Translations under genes and position numbers: made by a program
Notes under the pieces: model-generated
Told to the model about the DNA's origin: nothing
The model's database searches: none
Seen by the model: only the letters and a program-made list of their open reading frames with translations
Assembly (NCBI GenBank): GCA_938074045.1
Contig: CALJGI010000009.1
Coordinates: forward strand, 166,326 to 230,325
Reading direction: 5' to 3'
DNA length: 64,000 nucleotides
DNA from: an uncultured Halieaceae bacterium
GTDB taxonomy: Bacteria; Pseudomonadota; Gammaproteobacteria; Pseudomonadales; Halieaceae
Shown: piece after piece, positions 25,880 through 36,957 of the stretch
Layout of the letters: the number at the start of each line of letters is the position of its first letter
Position numbering within the stretch: the stretch's first letter is position 1

Positions 25880-27196
25880 TCAGTAACCGTCGGGTACCCA
25901 GTTGCCATGAAAACCCGCAGGTATTCGCGCCGGAATGTGTATGCGGGCAATCGGCTCCTGATCAAAGGCGCGGGAGTCTACAATCACAATTTCACTGCTG
26001 CCCAGTTCAGGCCTGAATACGTAGCTCAGCACCCAGCCATCATCTTCGGCCGAGCCGTCCGGGTCTTTAACAAATACAGGTTCGCTGCCCTCTCCACCAT
26101 TGAGATCATGATAAGAGGAACTATCAGCATCCAGGTCATACTTGATATAACCCTGGGCGACTGGCAGATTAGAAAAGGCAGCCCCATACCCATATCGATT
26201 CTTCTGGCCGACTACAGTGTCGCAGACTCTGACGAAATCCACTGACCGATCATCCAACTGTGTCTCAGAAACGCTACCCGTGTCCTGATCAATAACCCAG
26301 CGATACAGCATCGGAGGGGCCATAGAACCTGGTTTCATAGCGTCGTCCATACGGCAGACCGTCAGGACTATCTTATTGCCTTCCTCGTAGGCATTCATGG
26401 GGTGAAACACATAGCAGGGGTTGATTTCATACCAGGTGACATCTTTGTCAGACCCATTGCGGGGCATCACGCCGAGTCTGGCACCGTAGCTTTCATCCCA
26501 CACGATGGGCAGGCCGGTTTCCGCCAGGCCTTCAAGATTCCACAAAGCAGGCAAATCCATGAAAACTGCATAGTTCTCTGTGATATTAAAATCGTGGATC
26601 ATGGTTGCTGCAGGTACCGTTATCTCCTCAACCTGTAACAATTCTCCTCCCGCTGAGATTCGATAGTAGGACAAATAGGGGGGCATCATGCCGTAGCCAA
26701 ATCCCAGCATCTCGCCGGTTTTGGCACAGGTTTTCGGGTGCGCCGTCATGGGGCTTTGCAGCTTTTCGCCGTAGTTGTTGGGTCCGACCGTTTCCAGATT
26801 ATCATCCACGACAAAAGGCCAGTGCCCTTCCTCCAGCGCCATAATTTTTCCTGCGTGGTGAACGACGTGGGTGTTCGCCGCCGACATGCTCATATCACCG
26901 AGTGAATCGAGTACATTAGCGTCAGGCTTCAGATACAAAGGCGTTTTCACATAGCGGTTGCGATACCAATTGGCCTTGCCGTCGCGAATCTCAACGCCAT
27001 GCAGCATGCCGTTGCCCAGAAACCAGTGATCCGACATCCCGGATTGAGGGTTGGCGCCGTTGCGCAGTAAACGACCATTCAAAGCGCGGGGGATTTCACC
27101 CGTCACTTTCAGATCAGTGATTGTTTGCTCCTCAAATACCGGTGCAAAATTATCTTTTAGCCAGAAGGGTGCTTCTATATTCGCGGCTTCATTCAT
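25880..27196 (-). CDS. Carotenoid oxygenase (RPE65/CCD) family protein
   Basis: A 438-residue seven-bladed propeller dioxygenase. Four iron-binding histidines can be placed in AHPKT, IHDFNIT, FHPMNAY and, at the C-terminus, GFHGNWVPDGY. The family cleaves carotenoids, stilbenes or lignin-derived alkenes; the substrate here is unknown. The ATG at 27196 (MNEAANIEAPFW) follows a GGAG site; the frame extends to 27229 but that extension is not family-like. It is divergent from a TonB-dependent receptor that starts 220 bases away. Confidence 0.88.
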   Translation of the reverse strand: MNEAANIEAPFWLKDNFAPVFEEQTITDLKVTGEIPRALNGRLLRNGANPQSGMSDHWFLGNGMLHGVEIRDGKANWYRNRYVKTPLYLKPDANVLDSLGDMSMSAANTHVVHHAGKIMALEEGHWPFVVDDNLETVGPNNYGEKLQSPMTAHPKTCAKTGEMLGFGYGMMPPYLSYYRISAGGELLQVEEITVPAATMIHDFNITENYAVFMDLPALWNLEGLAETGLPIVWDESYGARLGVMPRNGSDKDVTWYEINPCYVFHPMNAYEEGNKIVLTVCRMDDAMKPGSMAPPMLYRWVIDQDTGSVSETQLDDRSVDFVRVCDTVVGQKNRYGYGAAFSNLPVAQGYIKYDLDADSSSYHDLNGGEGSEPVFVKDPDGSAEDDGWVLSYVFRPELGSSEIVIVDSRAFDQEPIARIHIPARIPAGFHGNWVPDGY

Positions 27197-27415
27197 AGCA
27201 ATGGTTCTCCAGAATTTGAGTGTCTGCAACTTCCATATCTCCCTATAGTAGGCGGGATTTACAAAACCGGCAACTTTGACCGTTTTTGCTCACGGAAAGC
27301 AGGCACTGCCGTGCTTTTTCTGCTAGCTTTAAGGCAGCCCATACCAATAAAAATAACCGGTCAGCCGGACTTAGCTCATCGACAAGCCCGGATTGATACC
27401 CAGAGGGGAATAGTT

Positions 27416-29713
27416 ATGAAGAGCTCAGCGCCACTATTCACGCTACTTTTTACCCTGGCCAGCACTGGCCTTGTCGCCTTGACAAGCTACGCACAAGAAG
27501 AAGTGCTGCAGCTGGAAGAGGTCATCGTTACCGCCAATCGTCGTGAAGAAAACCTGCAGGATGTCGCGATTTCAGTAGCCGCGTTCACCGACGAATTCTT
27601 CAAAAATAGCGGCACCTCCAGCTTGAAAGAACTGGACCAATACACGCCTAGCTTGAAGATAACCCCGGTAACCGATACCCGTTCAACTTCGATTCGAATC
27701 CGTGGCATCGGTTCGATTGGTACCAACGCCGGTATCGACCCCAGCGTCGGTCTATTTGTCGACGGCGTGTACCAGGGACGTGCCGGCATGAGTATTGCCG
27801 ACCTGGCTGACATTCAACGAGTGGAGGTGCTGCGCGGGCCCCAGGGCACGCTGTACGGAAAGAACACAGCGGCGGGAGCTCTGAACATACTGTCCAAACA
27901 ACCCCATGAAGAGTTTGAGGCGAGTCTCGAGTTCGTGCTGGGTAATGAAGGCGCTCAGGAACTGAGAGGTATGATTAACATACCGCTGGGCGATAGCGGT
28001 CACGCGACGCGTATATCAGGTTACTCAGCCACCAATGATGGCTTTGACGATAACACCTTTACCGGCAAACGCATCAATGACACAGACCGCCAGGGCATCC
28101 GCTCTCGCACGCTGTTCGACCTGGATAAACAGGGCGATTTAATCATCAGCCTGGACTACTCGAACAACGAGGGCGATTGCTGCGCACCGGACATTATCGA
28201 TTATTCCGGCGCTGGATCTCCCCAGGGGCTGCCCTTCTCGCTATTGGCGGCTGATTCAGGGACAACGTTACCGGCGCCTGACCCCTTTGACCGGGAAATA
28301 TTCCTCGATACACCCTTTGTCAATAAAACCAAGGTGGGTGGCGTAGCCGGAGAATGGAACAAAGAACTGGACAACGAATACGTTCTGACCATGATCAATG
28401 CCTGGCGCTTTTATGAGTCGGACAGCACCTTCGACGGTGACTTTTCACATTTTCCCGCTATTCACTACCACACCTTCGTCGAGCTCGACCAATACTCCAG
28501 TGAAATTCGCCTGGCCTCCCCCGTGACCGACAACTGGGACTATCAAATCGGCGCCTACTACTTTAACTCCGAGATGAAAACCGAAGGGGAGAATGGGTTT
28601 TTACCACTGACAGGGCGGCTGTTTGCCTTTGGGCTGCTATTCCCCAATGGTGCGATTAACTTCGATACCAACACCCACGAAACCACCAGCTACGCCCTGT
28701 TCGGTCAGGCTAACTGGGCGTTTACCGACAAATGGAAGCTAACGCTGGGCGCCAGAGTCACCCATGAGAAAAAAGAACGCGAAGGATCGCAGATTTCTCG
28801 ACCAGAGCCGGCCTTTCCATTGGATGCCCCACCGATAGCCGGACCGGATGCAACGCTGGATGAAGAAGCCGATGCCTCCAACTTTTCGCCGTCAATCAGT
28901 CTTACCTATTTCCCCCGGGATGGTTTGATGTACTACGCCAGTTTCAGCCAGGGCTTTAAGTCCGGTGGATTCAATCAGATACGAACCGCCGTTGGTGTTC
29001 CCGGTGAGTTTGATGAAGAGCGGTCGCGCAACTATGAACTGGGGTGGAAAGGCACCTGGCTGGATCGCCGACTGCAAATTAACGGTACCCTGTTTTTCGT
29101 CGATTACGACGATTTCCAGGCCCAGGGCTTTGATGGCGCCAATATTACCGTCCGTAACGCCGGGTCGCTGGAGAGTAAAGGCGTGGAGTTTGATCTGGTC
29201 TATCTTCCCAACGCGTTGATGACGCTGGGCATGGCTGTAGGCTACAACGACGCTACCTACTCAGACTTCAAAACCGGCGAGTGCACCACTGCGCAGCTCT
29301 TTGCCGTAACAGGCGGCAGCGCTTTCGTATTACCCGATTGCGTCCAGAACCTGACCGGCAGGGAACTGGACAATGCGCCGGAGTGGACATTCAGTAACTT
29401 TGTGCAATTGGCTGATGATTTCGATGGTACAGATATGAGCTGGTTTGCCCGGCTGGAATACAACTATATCGACGAACTGTACATGGCGCAGGACCTGGAC
29501 GAAGCCCTGAAAAGAGACGCTATCAATATGGTCAACATACGGGCGGGTGTGTCCAGCAATGATGGCAAGTGGGAGGCAACCCTCTGGGCCAGAAATGTAC
29601 TGGACGAGGAATATTTTGTGGTCGGCTTCGACGTACCGGTGTTAAGCGGTTATGCCGGCATCAACGCACCACCGCTGACCTACGGCCTGACGATCAACTA
29701 CCGCACCGACTGA
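27416..29713 (+). CDS. TonB-dependent outer-membrane receptor
   Basis: A 765-residue outer-membrane receptor. Signal peptide (about 1-23), a TonB box near LEEVIVTANRREENLQDV, a plug domain with IRIRGIGS and VEVLRGPQGTLYGKNTAAGALNI, and a beta-barrel ending in NYRTD. It resembles the Caulobacter-type receptors that take up sugars, aromatics or lipids rather than a siderophore-specific type; the ligand is unknown. ATG 27416 follows AGGGG. Neighbours are a carotenoid oxygenase and a D-aminoacylase-like hydrolase. Confidence 0.92.
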   Translation: MKSSAPLFTLLFTLASTGLVALTSYAQEEVLQLEEVIVTANRREENLQDVAISVAAFTDEFFKNSGTSSLKELDQYTPSLKITPVTDTRSTSIRIRGIGSIGTNAGIDPSVGLFVDGVYQGRAGMSIADLADIQRVEVLRGPQGTLYGKNTAAGALNILSKQPHEEFEASLEFVLGNEGAQELRGMINIPLGDSGHATRISGYSATNDGFDDNTFTGKRINDTDRQGIRSRTLFDLDKQGDLIISLDYSNNEGDCCAPDIIDYSGAGSPQGLPFSLLAADSGTTLPAPDPFDREIFLDTPFVNKTKVGGVAGEWNKELDNEYVLTMINAWRFYESDSTFDGDFSHFPAIHYHTFVELDQYSSEIRLASPVTDNWDYQIGAYYFNSEMKTEGENGFLPLTGRLFAFGLLFPNGAINFDTNTHETTSYALFGQANWAFTDKWKLTLGARVTHEKKEREGSQISRPEPAFPLDAPPIAGPDATLDEEADASNFSPSISLTYFPRDGLMYYASFSQGFKSGGFNQIRTAVGVPGEFDEERSRNYELGWKGTWLDRRLQINGTLFFVDYDDFQAQGFDGANITVRNAGSLESKGVEFDLVYLPNALMTLGMAVGYNDATYSDFKTGECTTAQLFAVTGGSAFVLPDCVQNLTGRELDNAPEWTFSNFVQLADDFDGTDMSWFARLEYNYIDELYMAQDLDEALKRDAINMVNIRAGVSSNDGKWEATLWARNVLDEEYFVVGFDVPVLSGYAGINAPPLTYGLTINYRTD

Positions 29714-29731
29714 CGGTAGCTGCGGGCTGCG

Positions 29732-31477
29732 CTAGGCGCGAATCAATCGACCCGGGCGCGCCCCGGTATCCTCGTCGTTTTCGCGGGTTTTGACACCCGC
29801 AACAAAGGTGTTCAAGTAACCCTGGGCGGACTGCAAAATACGACTGCCACCTGCGGGCAAATCCCTGTGAACACCCAGTTTCCCCAGCCCCAGCCTTTGT
29901 AGATCAAACACATTGATATCCGCGCGTTTGCCCACTGTGAGTGTTCCCCGATCACGCATACCAAAGAGTTCGGCATTGGCTCCCGTTTGCTTGTGAACTA
30001 TCAGTTCTATAGGCAATTTTGGTCCCCGGCTTCTATCCCTGACCCAGTGCGTCAGCTGATAAGTGGGTCCCACAGCATCAAAAATAAGATTGACGTGTGC
30101 ACCCGCATCACTCAGCCCAATGACAGTATCGCGATGAGTAATCATCTGATGGATGACGTCGAAGTTACCCTCGATAAAATTGGCACCCAGCAGTATCGCA
30201 AAATTATTGCCATCGTCGCCGATCAGGAAATCATACATAAACTCATTGATCTCGCGTCCTTCCAAGGCTGCCAGAGACCCCAGATTCTGTGAGAGTTCTG
30301 GCTCGTAGTTTATGGGAAGTTCAATGGGAAACATCATGGATGCAGTCATGCCCAACAACTGATACAAGCTGGCCATTGTTCCAGGCATGTCGGGTTCCAC
30401 ATCCTCATCAGACAGTATTGCGTTCTTGATCTCAGGCCGACGCAATTCCGCCATCATCGCCTCATGGGGCAATTCCGCCACCTTGAGATACGTCCTGCGA
30501 CGCATAAACATATGATAGGACTTGAGACTGGTGACAAAGCCGATGGGCCGGGTCGCTATTTGCGGGCGCAGCACCAGACCCTCCTCGTTTGCACGCTCGA
30601 CGATATCCAGGCAGTTGCGCCACTGATCGGGTCGATCACCATTTTGCGCCAGGGTGAAGGAACAGTTTCTGCCGCTGGCTCGTGCGAGCTCTGCAAAAAG
30701 CTCGACCTCTTGTTCCGTGGTGTAATGCTCCGGGCCCGCCAACTCACCGACCACACCCGCGGGTACCGCCTGAAAAACACCTTTGCCGACTTTCTTCATT
30801 GCGTTGGCAATAGCAAGTAACTCGGATTTTTCGGCAAAGGTGCCAGGAATAGGTTCACCCAGTACCGAGCGGTGTCCGACTGTTCTGGAAGTAGAAAATC
30901 CCAGTGCGCCTGCGACAAGTCCCTCTTCCACAATTTTGCTCATGGCAGCCAGATCTTCAACCGTCGCATCCTCATGGGTCAGTGCTCGATCACCCATGAC
31001 ATAGTTACGCACGGCGCTGTGCGGAATCTGGGTGCCAATATCCAGGGCAAACTGCCTGCTCTCAATATAATCCAGATACTCGGGAAAGGTTTCCCACCTG
31101 CCCCACTCAATGCCTTCATACAGAGCGGTGCCGGGAATATCTTCTACCCCCTCCATCAACTCAATCAACCGTTGCTCGCCTCCGGGAGGTGCCGGCGCAA
31201 AGCCCACACCACAGTTCCCCATGACCACACTGGTGACGCCATGACTGGCGGAGGGATCCATTTTGTCGTCCCAACTGACCTGACCGTCATAATGGGTGTG
31301 CACATCAACCCAACCTGGTGTGGCATATGCGCCATTGGCGTGGATTGTCTCTTTAGCAGAGGTCGAGACATTGCCAATTTCAACGATCACGCCATCCATC
31401 AAGCCGATATCTCCGTTAAAGGCATCTGCACCTGTCCCGTCAACAACGACGGCGTCTTTTATGATTGTATCCAGCAT
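29732..31477 (-). CDS. N-acyl-D-amino-acid deacylase family amidohydrolase
   Basis: A 581-residue cytoplasmic amidohydrolase of the D-aminoacylase/DAN family. Metal motif DVHTHYDGQ, the family Cys in MGNCGVGFAP, and late motifs LSDAGAHV and LTVGKRADINVFD are present, so it looks intact. It would hydrolyse N-acyl-D-amino acids or a related amide. It converges on the TonB receptor with an 18-base gap and is divergent from the B12 unit. Confidence 0.88.
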   Translation of the reverse strand: MLDTIIKDAVVVDGTGADAFNGDIGLMDGVIVEIGNVSTSAKETIHANGAYATPGWVDVHTHYDGQVSWDDKMDPSASHGVTSVVMGNCGVGFAPAPPGGEQRLIELMEGVEDIPGTALYEGIEWGRWETFPEYLDYIESRQFALDIGTQIPHSAVRNYVMGDRALTHEDATVEDLAAMSKIVEEGLVAGALGFSTSRTVGHRSVLGEPIPGTFAEKSELLAIANAMKKVGKGVFQAVPAGVVGELAGPEHYTTEQEVELFAELARASGRNCSFTLAQNGDRPDQWRNCLDIVERANEEGLVLRPQIATRPIGFVTSLKSYHMFMRRRTYLKVAELPHEAMMAELRRPEIKNAILSDEDVEPDMPGTMASLYQLLGMTASMMFPIELPINYEPELSQNLGSLAALEGREINEFMYDFLIGDDGNNFAILLGANFIEGNFDVIHQMITHRDTVIGLSDAGAHVNLIFDAVGPTYQLTHWVRDRSRGPKLPIELIVHKQTGANAELFGMRDRGTLTVGKRADINVFDLQRLGLGKLGVHRDLPAGGSRILQSAQGYLNTFVAGVKTRENDEDTGARPGRLIRA

Positions 31478-31654
31478 GAAACCTTCCCTTTATTGTTGTA
31501 TGGCTCGCTGAACAGTCTATCTTGAATACGCATTCAAGAGGAGACCGACCAAACCATACAGAATGAACACCCGAATTGCGGCATAAGGGACTGTTCGAAA
31601 CCGGCAAGAATTATCGTAATCCACGACACACATTGACACCCAATAGCGTGTAGC

Positions 31655-31820
31655 AGTACAGTTCCGGCCAGTTTGGAGGTGCCTGGGCCGGATATGACTT
31701 ATCGGCCAGGTTAAACGGGAAGTGTGGTATGTGCTTGCGCAAATCCACCGCTGCCCCCGCAACGGTATAAAGAGTTCATTTTTTAGAACTTTTATTAGCC
31801 CGGAACCGGCCTTCGAATCC
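31655..31820 (+). ncRNA. Cobalamin riboswitch
   Basis: The conserved cobalamin aptamer elements occur in order: GGTGCC (about 31678), TTAAACGGGAAG (31711-31722), GCTGCCCCCGCAACGGTA (about 31750-31767), and the B12 box AGCCCGGAACCGGCC (31797-31811). It precedes btuB by about 115 bases and controls the B12 uptake and salvage unit, repressing it when cobalamin is abundant. Confidence 0.93.
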
Positions 31821-31873
31821 ATCAATGCGACGATGTAGCGGAGGGCTCCATCGATGGCTGTCTAAGTTTTTTT
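31819..31873 (+). promoter_or_regulatory. Riboswitch expression-platform hairpin with U-tract
   Basis: CCATCAATG (31819-31827) can pair with CATCGATGG (31849-31857), eight of nine positions, and a run of seven T follows at 31867-31873 before the btuB ribosome site. This looks like a transcription-termination platform just after the B12 box, though the spacing between stem and T-run is longer than in a classic terminator. Confidence 0.5.
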
Positions 31874-31934
31874 GATTAGCACCCATGAACCCTCCCTCAA
31901 TTGCTGACTATTTCAGGCACCTGAGGAACTAATA

Positions 31935-33782
31935 ATGAATACCTCCAGTAAGTTAGTAGCCCCTGCTCTCCTGGCATTTATGACAATGTCAGCCAGCGCC
32001 ACAGATAAAACACTCGAAGAAATGATTGTCACGGGGACACGCACGCCAGTTCCCCTCAGCGACCTGCTAGCCACGGGTCATGTTCTTGACCAGAGCGCCA
32101 TTGCCCGCGCCCAGGCTACAGATCTACCCTCCTTGCTGGGACAAGTCAGCGGTGTGGATTTCAGAGACAGTGGGGGCCGGGGTTCACTAAGCAGCGTGTT
32201 TGTCCGTGGAACCTCAATGTCGCAGGTAGTCATTCTTATTGACGGCGTGCGCACCGCCAGTGCGACAACCGGTGCTACTGCCCTATCTTCAATTCCATTG
32301 ACCAGCGTTGAGCGCATAGAGATTGTAAAAGGGCCCTTGTCCGGCATTTATGGCGCAGATGCCATGGGAGGCGTGATCCAGGTATTTACCAAACGCGGTA
32401 GTGAAACATTTGGCGGGACCGTCGAAGCCTCGATTGGCAGCTATGACAGCCAGCAAATAGGTATAAGCCTGCATGGTGGAGTTGGTGACCACACCTTTGC
32501 AGCCAATATCAACTACGAGAGCCAGGATGGGTTTGACCGCACCGATTCCAAGGTGGATGGCAATGGAGACGACGATGAATTCGAAGAAACCTCCGGCAGT
32601 CTGGCGGCCAATCTGGTTCTGACGGATCGTTTGACCGCACAACTGGGATATCTGAAATCCAGTAAAACCGTGGATTTTGATAATTTGTTCGGCATCGACG
32701 AGGGCCGCTATTCTGATAGCTTTATCGAAAATTTCTCTGGCAAGCTGACCTATCTCGCCTCCGAAAGCCTGACTCTGACCTTTGATGCCAGCTTCTTCGA
32801 AGACAACTCCGTTACACCGGCATTTACATCAGACATTGCAACCGAGCGCACCAGTGGCGGCATACAGGCAGACTTGTCCCTAAGCAGTGGTGATATCTTG
32901 AGTGCCGGCTTCGACTACATTAACGATGAGGTGGTCGGCACGACGGATCACGACGGCTGGGATGGCACGCCTGTTGAAAGCTATGCATTGGACGAGCGTT
33001 CTAATTCCGCTGCGTTCCTGCAGTATCAATACACCGGTGACGGTTTCAGCGCTATCGCAAATTTACGCTACGACGACAATGAAGATTACGGTGACGATAT
33101 TAACGGCAGTCTCAGTGTAGGTACTGCTTTGACCGACACAATCGCTTTGTCAGTAAGTTACGGAACCGCCTTTCAAGCACCCACTTTTAACGACCTGTAC
33201 TTCCCTCAGTGGGGCAATCCAGACACCAAACCACAGGAATCTGAATCCTGGGAAGTCAGCCTCAAGGGTGTGTCCAATGCCATCAGCTGGCGCGTCTCGG
33301 CCTATCAAACCGATATCGAGAACCAGATCGTTATCAGCGGTGTGGGTAATACTGGCACTGTGACCAACGTGGATGTGGCTGAAATCGAAGGGATAGAGTT
33401 GGAGGCGACAACCAATGTCGGGGAGTGGGTGCTATCCGGTCACCTGGATTATTCTGACGCTCGCAATGGCGAGACCAATGAGTTTCTGGACGATCGCGTG
33501 CTGATGTCTGCTGCGTTGGATATGGGTCGGGATTTTGGCGATCTATATTTTGGCGTGAATATCCAAGGAGAACATGGGCGCCACGACAGGAGCGGACAAT
33601 CCATTAACGGTTTCGTCCTGCTGAATGTCAGGCTCGCGTACGATGTCTCAGAAAACGTCAAGGTTTTCGGCAGAATCAACAATCTGTTTAATGAAGACTA
33701 TACACTCAACCTCGCCAGTTCTACCGCAAGCTATGAAACCTACGGGCTTAACGGTTCCATCTCTGTCAAATACGAATTCTGA
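31935..33782 (+). CDS. btuB: TonB-dependent cobalamin receptor BtuB
   Basis: A 615-residue outer-membrane receptor with a signal peptide, a TonB box (LEEMIVTGTRTPVPLSDLLA), plug motifs GGRGSLSSVFVRGTSMSQVVILIDGVR-like and IVKGPLSGIYGADAMGGVIQ, and a barrel ending in VKYEF with a terminal aromatic. Length matches BtuB (about 600). It imports B12 and precursors to the periplasm with TonB energy. AGGA precedes the ATG. Controlled by the upstream cobalamin riboswitch. Confidence 0.93.
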   Translation: MNTSSKLVAPALLAFMTMSASATDKTLEEMIVTGTRTPVPLSDLLATGHVLDQSAIARAQATDLPSLLGQVSGVDFRDSGGRGSLSSVFVRGTSMSQVVILIDGVRTASATTGATALSSIPLTSVERIEIVKGPLSGIYGADAMGGVIQVFTKRGSETFGGTVEASIGSYDSQQIGISLHGGVGDHTFAANINYESQDGFDRTDSKVDGNGDDDEFEETSGSLAANLVLTDRLTAQLGYLKSSKTVDFDNLFGIDEGRYSDSFIENFSGKLTYLASESLTLTFDASFFEDNSVTPAFTSDIATERTSGGIQADLSLSSGDILSAGFDYINDEVVGTTDHDGWDGTPVESYALDERSNSAAFLQYQYTGDGFSAIANLRYDDNEDYGDDINGSLSVGTALTDTIALSVSYGTAFQAPTFNDLYFPQWGNPDTKPQESESWEVSLKGVSNAISWRVSAYQTDIENQIVISGVGNTGTVTNVDVAEIEGIELEATTNVGEWVLSGHLDYSDARNGETNEFLDDRVLMSAALDMGRDFGDLYFGVNIQGEHGRHDRSGQSINGFVLLNVRLAYDVSENVKVFGRINNLFNEDYTLNLASSTASYETYGLNGSISVKYEF

Positions 33783-33815
33783 ACAGCAGCAAAGCTTACA
33801 GGAGAATAAATTGCG

Positions 33816-34421
33816 ATGAGTGACAGCAAGAACGAAAAACACAAAAAATCCATGCAGAAGCAAAAATCCAACGTTGATCAGCGTATCGAGGAAGCTGATT
33901 CTGAGCGCGGCGTCCTCATTGTTTTGACCGGCAATGGCAAGGGTAAATCAAGCTCCGCTTTCGGCATGGTAATGCGCGCATTGGGGTACGGCTACAAGGT
34001 TGGCGTCGTGCAATTCATCAAGGGCGCGCAGCTTTCCGGTGAAGAGATATACCTGAAAGAGCAGTGTCCACAAGTGGACTTCTATCAAATGGGTACCGGG
34101 TTTACCTGGGATACCCAGGACCGGGAGGCGGACATTGCGGCTGCGGAACGCACCTGGGCGGTGGTAGAGCCCATGCTGAAAGATGATAGTTACCATCTAG
34201 TGGTGTTAGATGAGCTGACCTACATGATTGCCTACAAATATCTCGACGAAGATATGATCTTGAAGGCGTTGGCTGATCGTCCGGTTGAACAAAGTGTGGT
34301 TGTGACTGGTCGTGGCGGCGGCAAGGCTTTGCAGGACCTGGCTGATACAGTTGCTGAGGTCAAGGACATCAAGCACGCCTTCAAAGCTGGCATCAAGGCA
34401 CGAAAAGGTGTCGACTTCTAA
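33816..34421 (+). CDS. cobO: Cob(I)yrinic acid a,c-diamide adenosyltransferase
   Basis: A 201-residue P-loop enzyme of the CobO/BtuR/CobA type. Walker A is [13 protein letters not shown], and [10 protein letters not shown] and VVVTGRGG follow. It attaches the 5'-deoxyadenosyl group from ATP to reduced corrinoid. The N-terminal 30 residues are Lys/Glu-rich, as in the family. Its stop overlaps the probable cobQ start by 14 bases. Confidence 0.94.
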   Translation: MSDSKNEKHKKSMQKQKSNVDQRIEEADSERGVLIVLTGNGKGKSSSAFGMVMRALGYGYKVGVVQFIKGAQLSGEEIYLKEQCPQVDFYQMGTGFTWDTQDREADIAAAERTWAVVEPMLKDDSYHLVVLDELTYMIAYKYLDEDMILKALADRPVEQSVVVTGRGGGKALQDLADTVAEVKDIKHAFKAGIKARKGVDF

Positions 34422-35922
34422 AGCTGAACTCACCCTGATGATTCAGGGCACGACCTCCGACGCCGGAAAAAGCGTTCTGGTGGCGGGGTTGTGCCGGGTA
34501 CTGGCTCGTCTGGATATCCGTGTCACTCCCTTCAAACCTCAAAATATGGCCTTGAACAGCGCGGTCACAATCGACGGGGGAGAAATCGGTCGCTCCCAGG
34601 CCGTGCAGGCGATGGCCTCTGGCATTGAACCTCACACCGATATGAACCCTATTCTGTTAAAACCGAGCAGTGATACGGGGGCCCAGGTCATCATTCACGG
34701 GCACGCGCTCAGCAATATGGAAGCGGACGCCTACCACGACTACAAAAAAGTGGCGATGGACGCAGTACTGAGTTCTTATACCCGTTTGAGTGATACCTAT
34801 CAGGCCGTGTTGGTAGAAGGTGCCGGCAGCCCCGCGGAAATCAATCTGCGCGAAAACGATATTGCCAACATGGGTTTTGCGGAGGCGGTTGACTGCCCCG
34901 TCGTCATTGTTGCGGATATAGACCGTGGTGGTGTTTTCGCACATCTTGTCGGCACGCTCGATCTCTTGGCACCTTCAGAGCAGGCCAGGATACGTGGTTT
35001 CGTTATTAATCGGTTCCGGGGCGACATCGCCCTACTGCAGCCTGGTCTGGATTGGCTTGAAAAGAAAACCGGGAAACCGGTGATCGGTGTCCTCCCTTAC
35101 TTGCAGGGATTCTATCTCGATGCCGAGGACGCCATCTCCGTAGAACAGACCCTGTCCACAGAGAAGCCCATTCTTAAAGTGGCAGTTCCGGTTCTATCCC
35201 GCATCAGTAATCACACTGATTTCGACATCCTGCGCGCGCATCCGCAAGTCGACCTGCAGTACATTGGTCCCGATCAGGCAATACCTAGTGTGGATCTCAT
35301 CATTATCCCGGGCAGCAAAAACGTCCGTGGTGACTGCGAGTGGTTGCGCCGCAATGATTGGGATATCGCCATAAAGAAACACCTCCGCTACGGCGGAAAA
35401 CTTTTGGGTATCTGCGGCGGTTACCAGATGCTGGGCCAGTGGATTGACGACCCGGGAGGAATCGAAGCGGAGGCGGGACGGTGTGCTGGATTAGGTTTGA
35501 TTGATATGACCACAACACTGACAGCTGGCAAAAAACTGGAGCGGGTTGCCGGAAATTTGTCCTTCAGCGATCACGCTCCTGTTCGTGGCTACGAAATTCA
35601 CTGCGGGGCCAGCACCGGCTCTGCCCTCAGACGTCCCGCTGTAAATCTTGATGACGGCCGAGTGGATGGTGTAATCAGTGCTGACAATCAGATTATGGGC
35701 ACTTATCTTCACGGACTGTTTGACGCTCCTGAGGCGTGCTACTCCATCCTCAAGTGGTGCGGCGTCACCACCGAATCTTCCCCCGATTTAGCACAATTGC
35801 GAGAGCGACAATTTGACCGACTGGCAGACTGTATAGAAGAACACCTTAATCTCGATGTGTTATTCCCTGAGCTAAAGACCGCATGGCCTGCAGCAGAGGC
35901 TCTCCTATGCCGCGAAGGCTGA
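34408..35922 (+). CDS. cobQ: Cobyric acid synthase
   Basis: A 504-residue glutamine-dependent amidotransferase. The N-terminal dethiobiotin-synthetase-like ATP domain starts [12 protein letters not shown] and keeps [13 protein letters not shown] and DIDRGGVFA. The C-terminal class-I GATase-like domain has [12 protein letters not shown] with the nucleophile Cys and a distal HGLFD. It amidates four side chains of adenosylcobyrinic acid a,c-diamide. GTG 34408 is chosen: AAGG lies nine bases upstream; an ATG at 34438 would remove ten residues. It overlaps btuC at the 3' end. Confidence 0.93.
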   Translation: MSTSKAELTLMIQGTTSDAGKSVLVAGLCRVLARLDIRVTPFKPQNMALNSAVTIDGGEIGRSQAVQAMASGIEPHTDMNPILLKPSSDTGAQVIIHGHALSNMEADAYHDYKKVAMDAVLSSYTRLSDTYQAVLVEGAGSPAEINLRENDIANMGFAEAVDCPVVIVADIDRGGVFAHLVGTLDLLAPSEQARIRGFVINRFRGDIALLQPGLDWLEKKTGKPVIGVLPYLQGFYLDAEDAISVEQTLSTEKPILKVAVPVLSRISNHTDFDILRAHPQVDLQYIGPDQAIPSVDLIIIPGSKNVRGDCEWLRRNDWDIAIKKHLRYGGKLLGICGGYQMLGQWIDDPGGIEAEAGRCAGLGLIDMTTTLTAGKKLERVAGNLSFSDHAPVRGYEIHCGASTGSALRRPAVNLDDGRVDGVISADNQIMGTYLHGLFDAPEACYSILKWCGVTTESSPDLAQLRERQFDRLADCIEEHLNLDVLFPELKTAWPAAEALLCREG

Positions 35923-36953
35923 ATTCAAGTGGGCTTATTGCCGGACTCTGCGTTGCTTTGATCCTGGGTCTACTGCTTGCGGTGGGCAGCGGCCCCATCT
36001 CCATCGATCCACTGTTATTGCTGAACAGTCTGTTCGCCAGCAGTGATTCGGCGGGGGATGCCAAAGCGAGTCAGTACGCCACCATTGTGCAACATATTCG
36101 TCTGCCCCGGGCCATTCTGGCTGCCCTGGTGGGCGCAGGACTGGCTGCCAGCGGCGCCGCTATGCAAGGACTGTTTAGAAACCCTCTGGCTGACCCATCT
36201 TTAATCGGAGTTTCCTCAGGGGCCATGATGGGCGCGAGTATCATCATAGTATTGGGTTCTGGTTTCACAGCGGGTAACACACTGTTGGGCTTGACGGCGG
36301 TTGCCGCCGGCGCTTTCGCAGGCGGTGCGATAAGCGCGCTGCTGGTGTACAGGCTGGCCACGGGGGTTACCGGCACTTCCGTCGCCACCATGTTGCTCGC
36401 GGGGATCGCCATCACGGCGTTGGCGGGCTCCGTTAGCAGCCTACTTGAATTTATATCTGACAACGAAATGCTGAGACGTATCAGCCTTTGGCGGATGGGC
36501 GGTCTCGATGGCGCCAGTTGGCAACGCGTGGGTATTGCGGCCGTGGCTATTGGAGTTTTGCTGGTCCTGCTGCCGCGCTACAGCGTTGCACTGAACGCAC
36601 TATTACTGGGCGAATCAGAGGCGCGACACCTGGGCCTCAATGTGCAGTCTCTTAAACGAGAACTCATTCTTCTGGTAGCATTTGGCGTGGGCATAGCCGT
36701 CGCCCTGGCAGGAACGATTGCCTTCGTCGGGCTGGTAGTGCCACATATCGTCAGAATGCTTATCGGGCCAGATCACCGCAGCCTGATTCCAGCTTCCGCA
36801 TTAGCAGGTGCGGTGCTGCTGCTGATCGCCGACGCATTTGCCCGCACCATTATTGCTCCTACTGAATTACCCATCGGGGTGGTGACCGCGGTGCTCGGCA
36901 CACCGTTCTTTATATCGCTGTTGCGACAGCGACATGAATACGGGATGAGGTAA
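35907..36953 (+). CDS. btuC: FecCD/BtuC-type ABC permease
   Basis: A 348-residue permease with about ten helices and FecCD motifs: [40 protein letters not shown] and [17 protein letters not shown]. The start at 35907 lies within the last codons of cobQ. With the ATPase and binding protein downstream it forms the inner-membrane importer for cobalamin, inferred from riboswitch control and BtuB. Family homology alone would also fit haem or siderophore. Confidence 0.88.
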   Translation: MPRRLNSSGLIAGLCVALILGLLLAVGSGPISIDPLLLLNSLFASSDSAGDAKASQYATIVQHIRLPRAILAALVGAGLAASGAAMQGLFRNPLADPSLIGVSSGAMMGASIIIVLGSGFTAGNTLLGLTAVAAGAFAGGAISALLVYRLATGVTGTSVATMLLAGIAITALAGSVSSLLEFISDNEMLRRISLWRMGGLDGASWQRVGIAAVAIGVLLVLLPRYSVALNALLLGESEARHLGLNVQSLKRELILLVAFGVGIAVALAGTIAFVGLVVPHIVRMLIGPDHRSLIPASALAGAVLLLIADAFARTIIAPTELPIGVVTAVLGTPFFISLLRQRHEYGMR

Positions 36954-36957
36954 GCAA

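Noticed and set aside
27296..27318. Hairpin AAAGC..GGC..GCC..GCTTT plus T-run before the TonB receptor
   Set aside because: Short stems with bulges and no upstream gene to terminate; could be a leader structure but unsupported.
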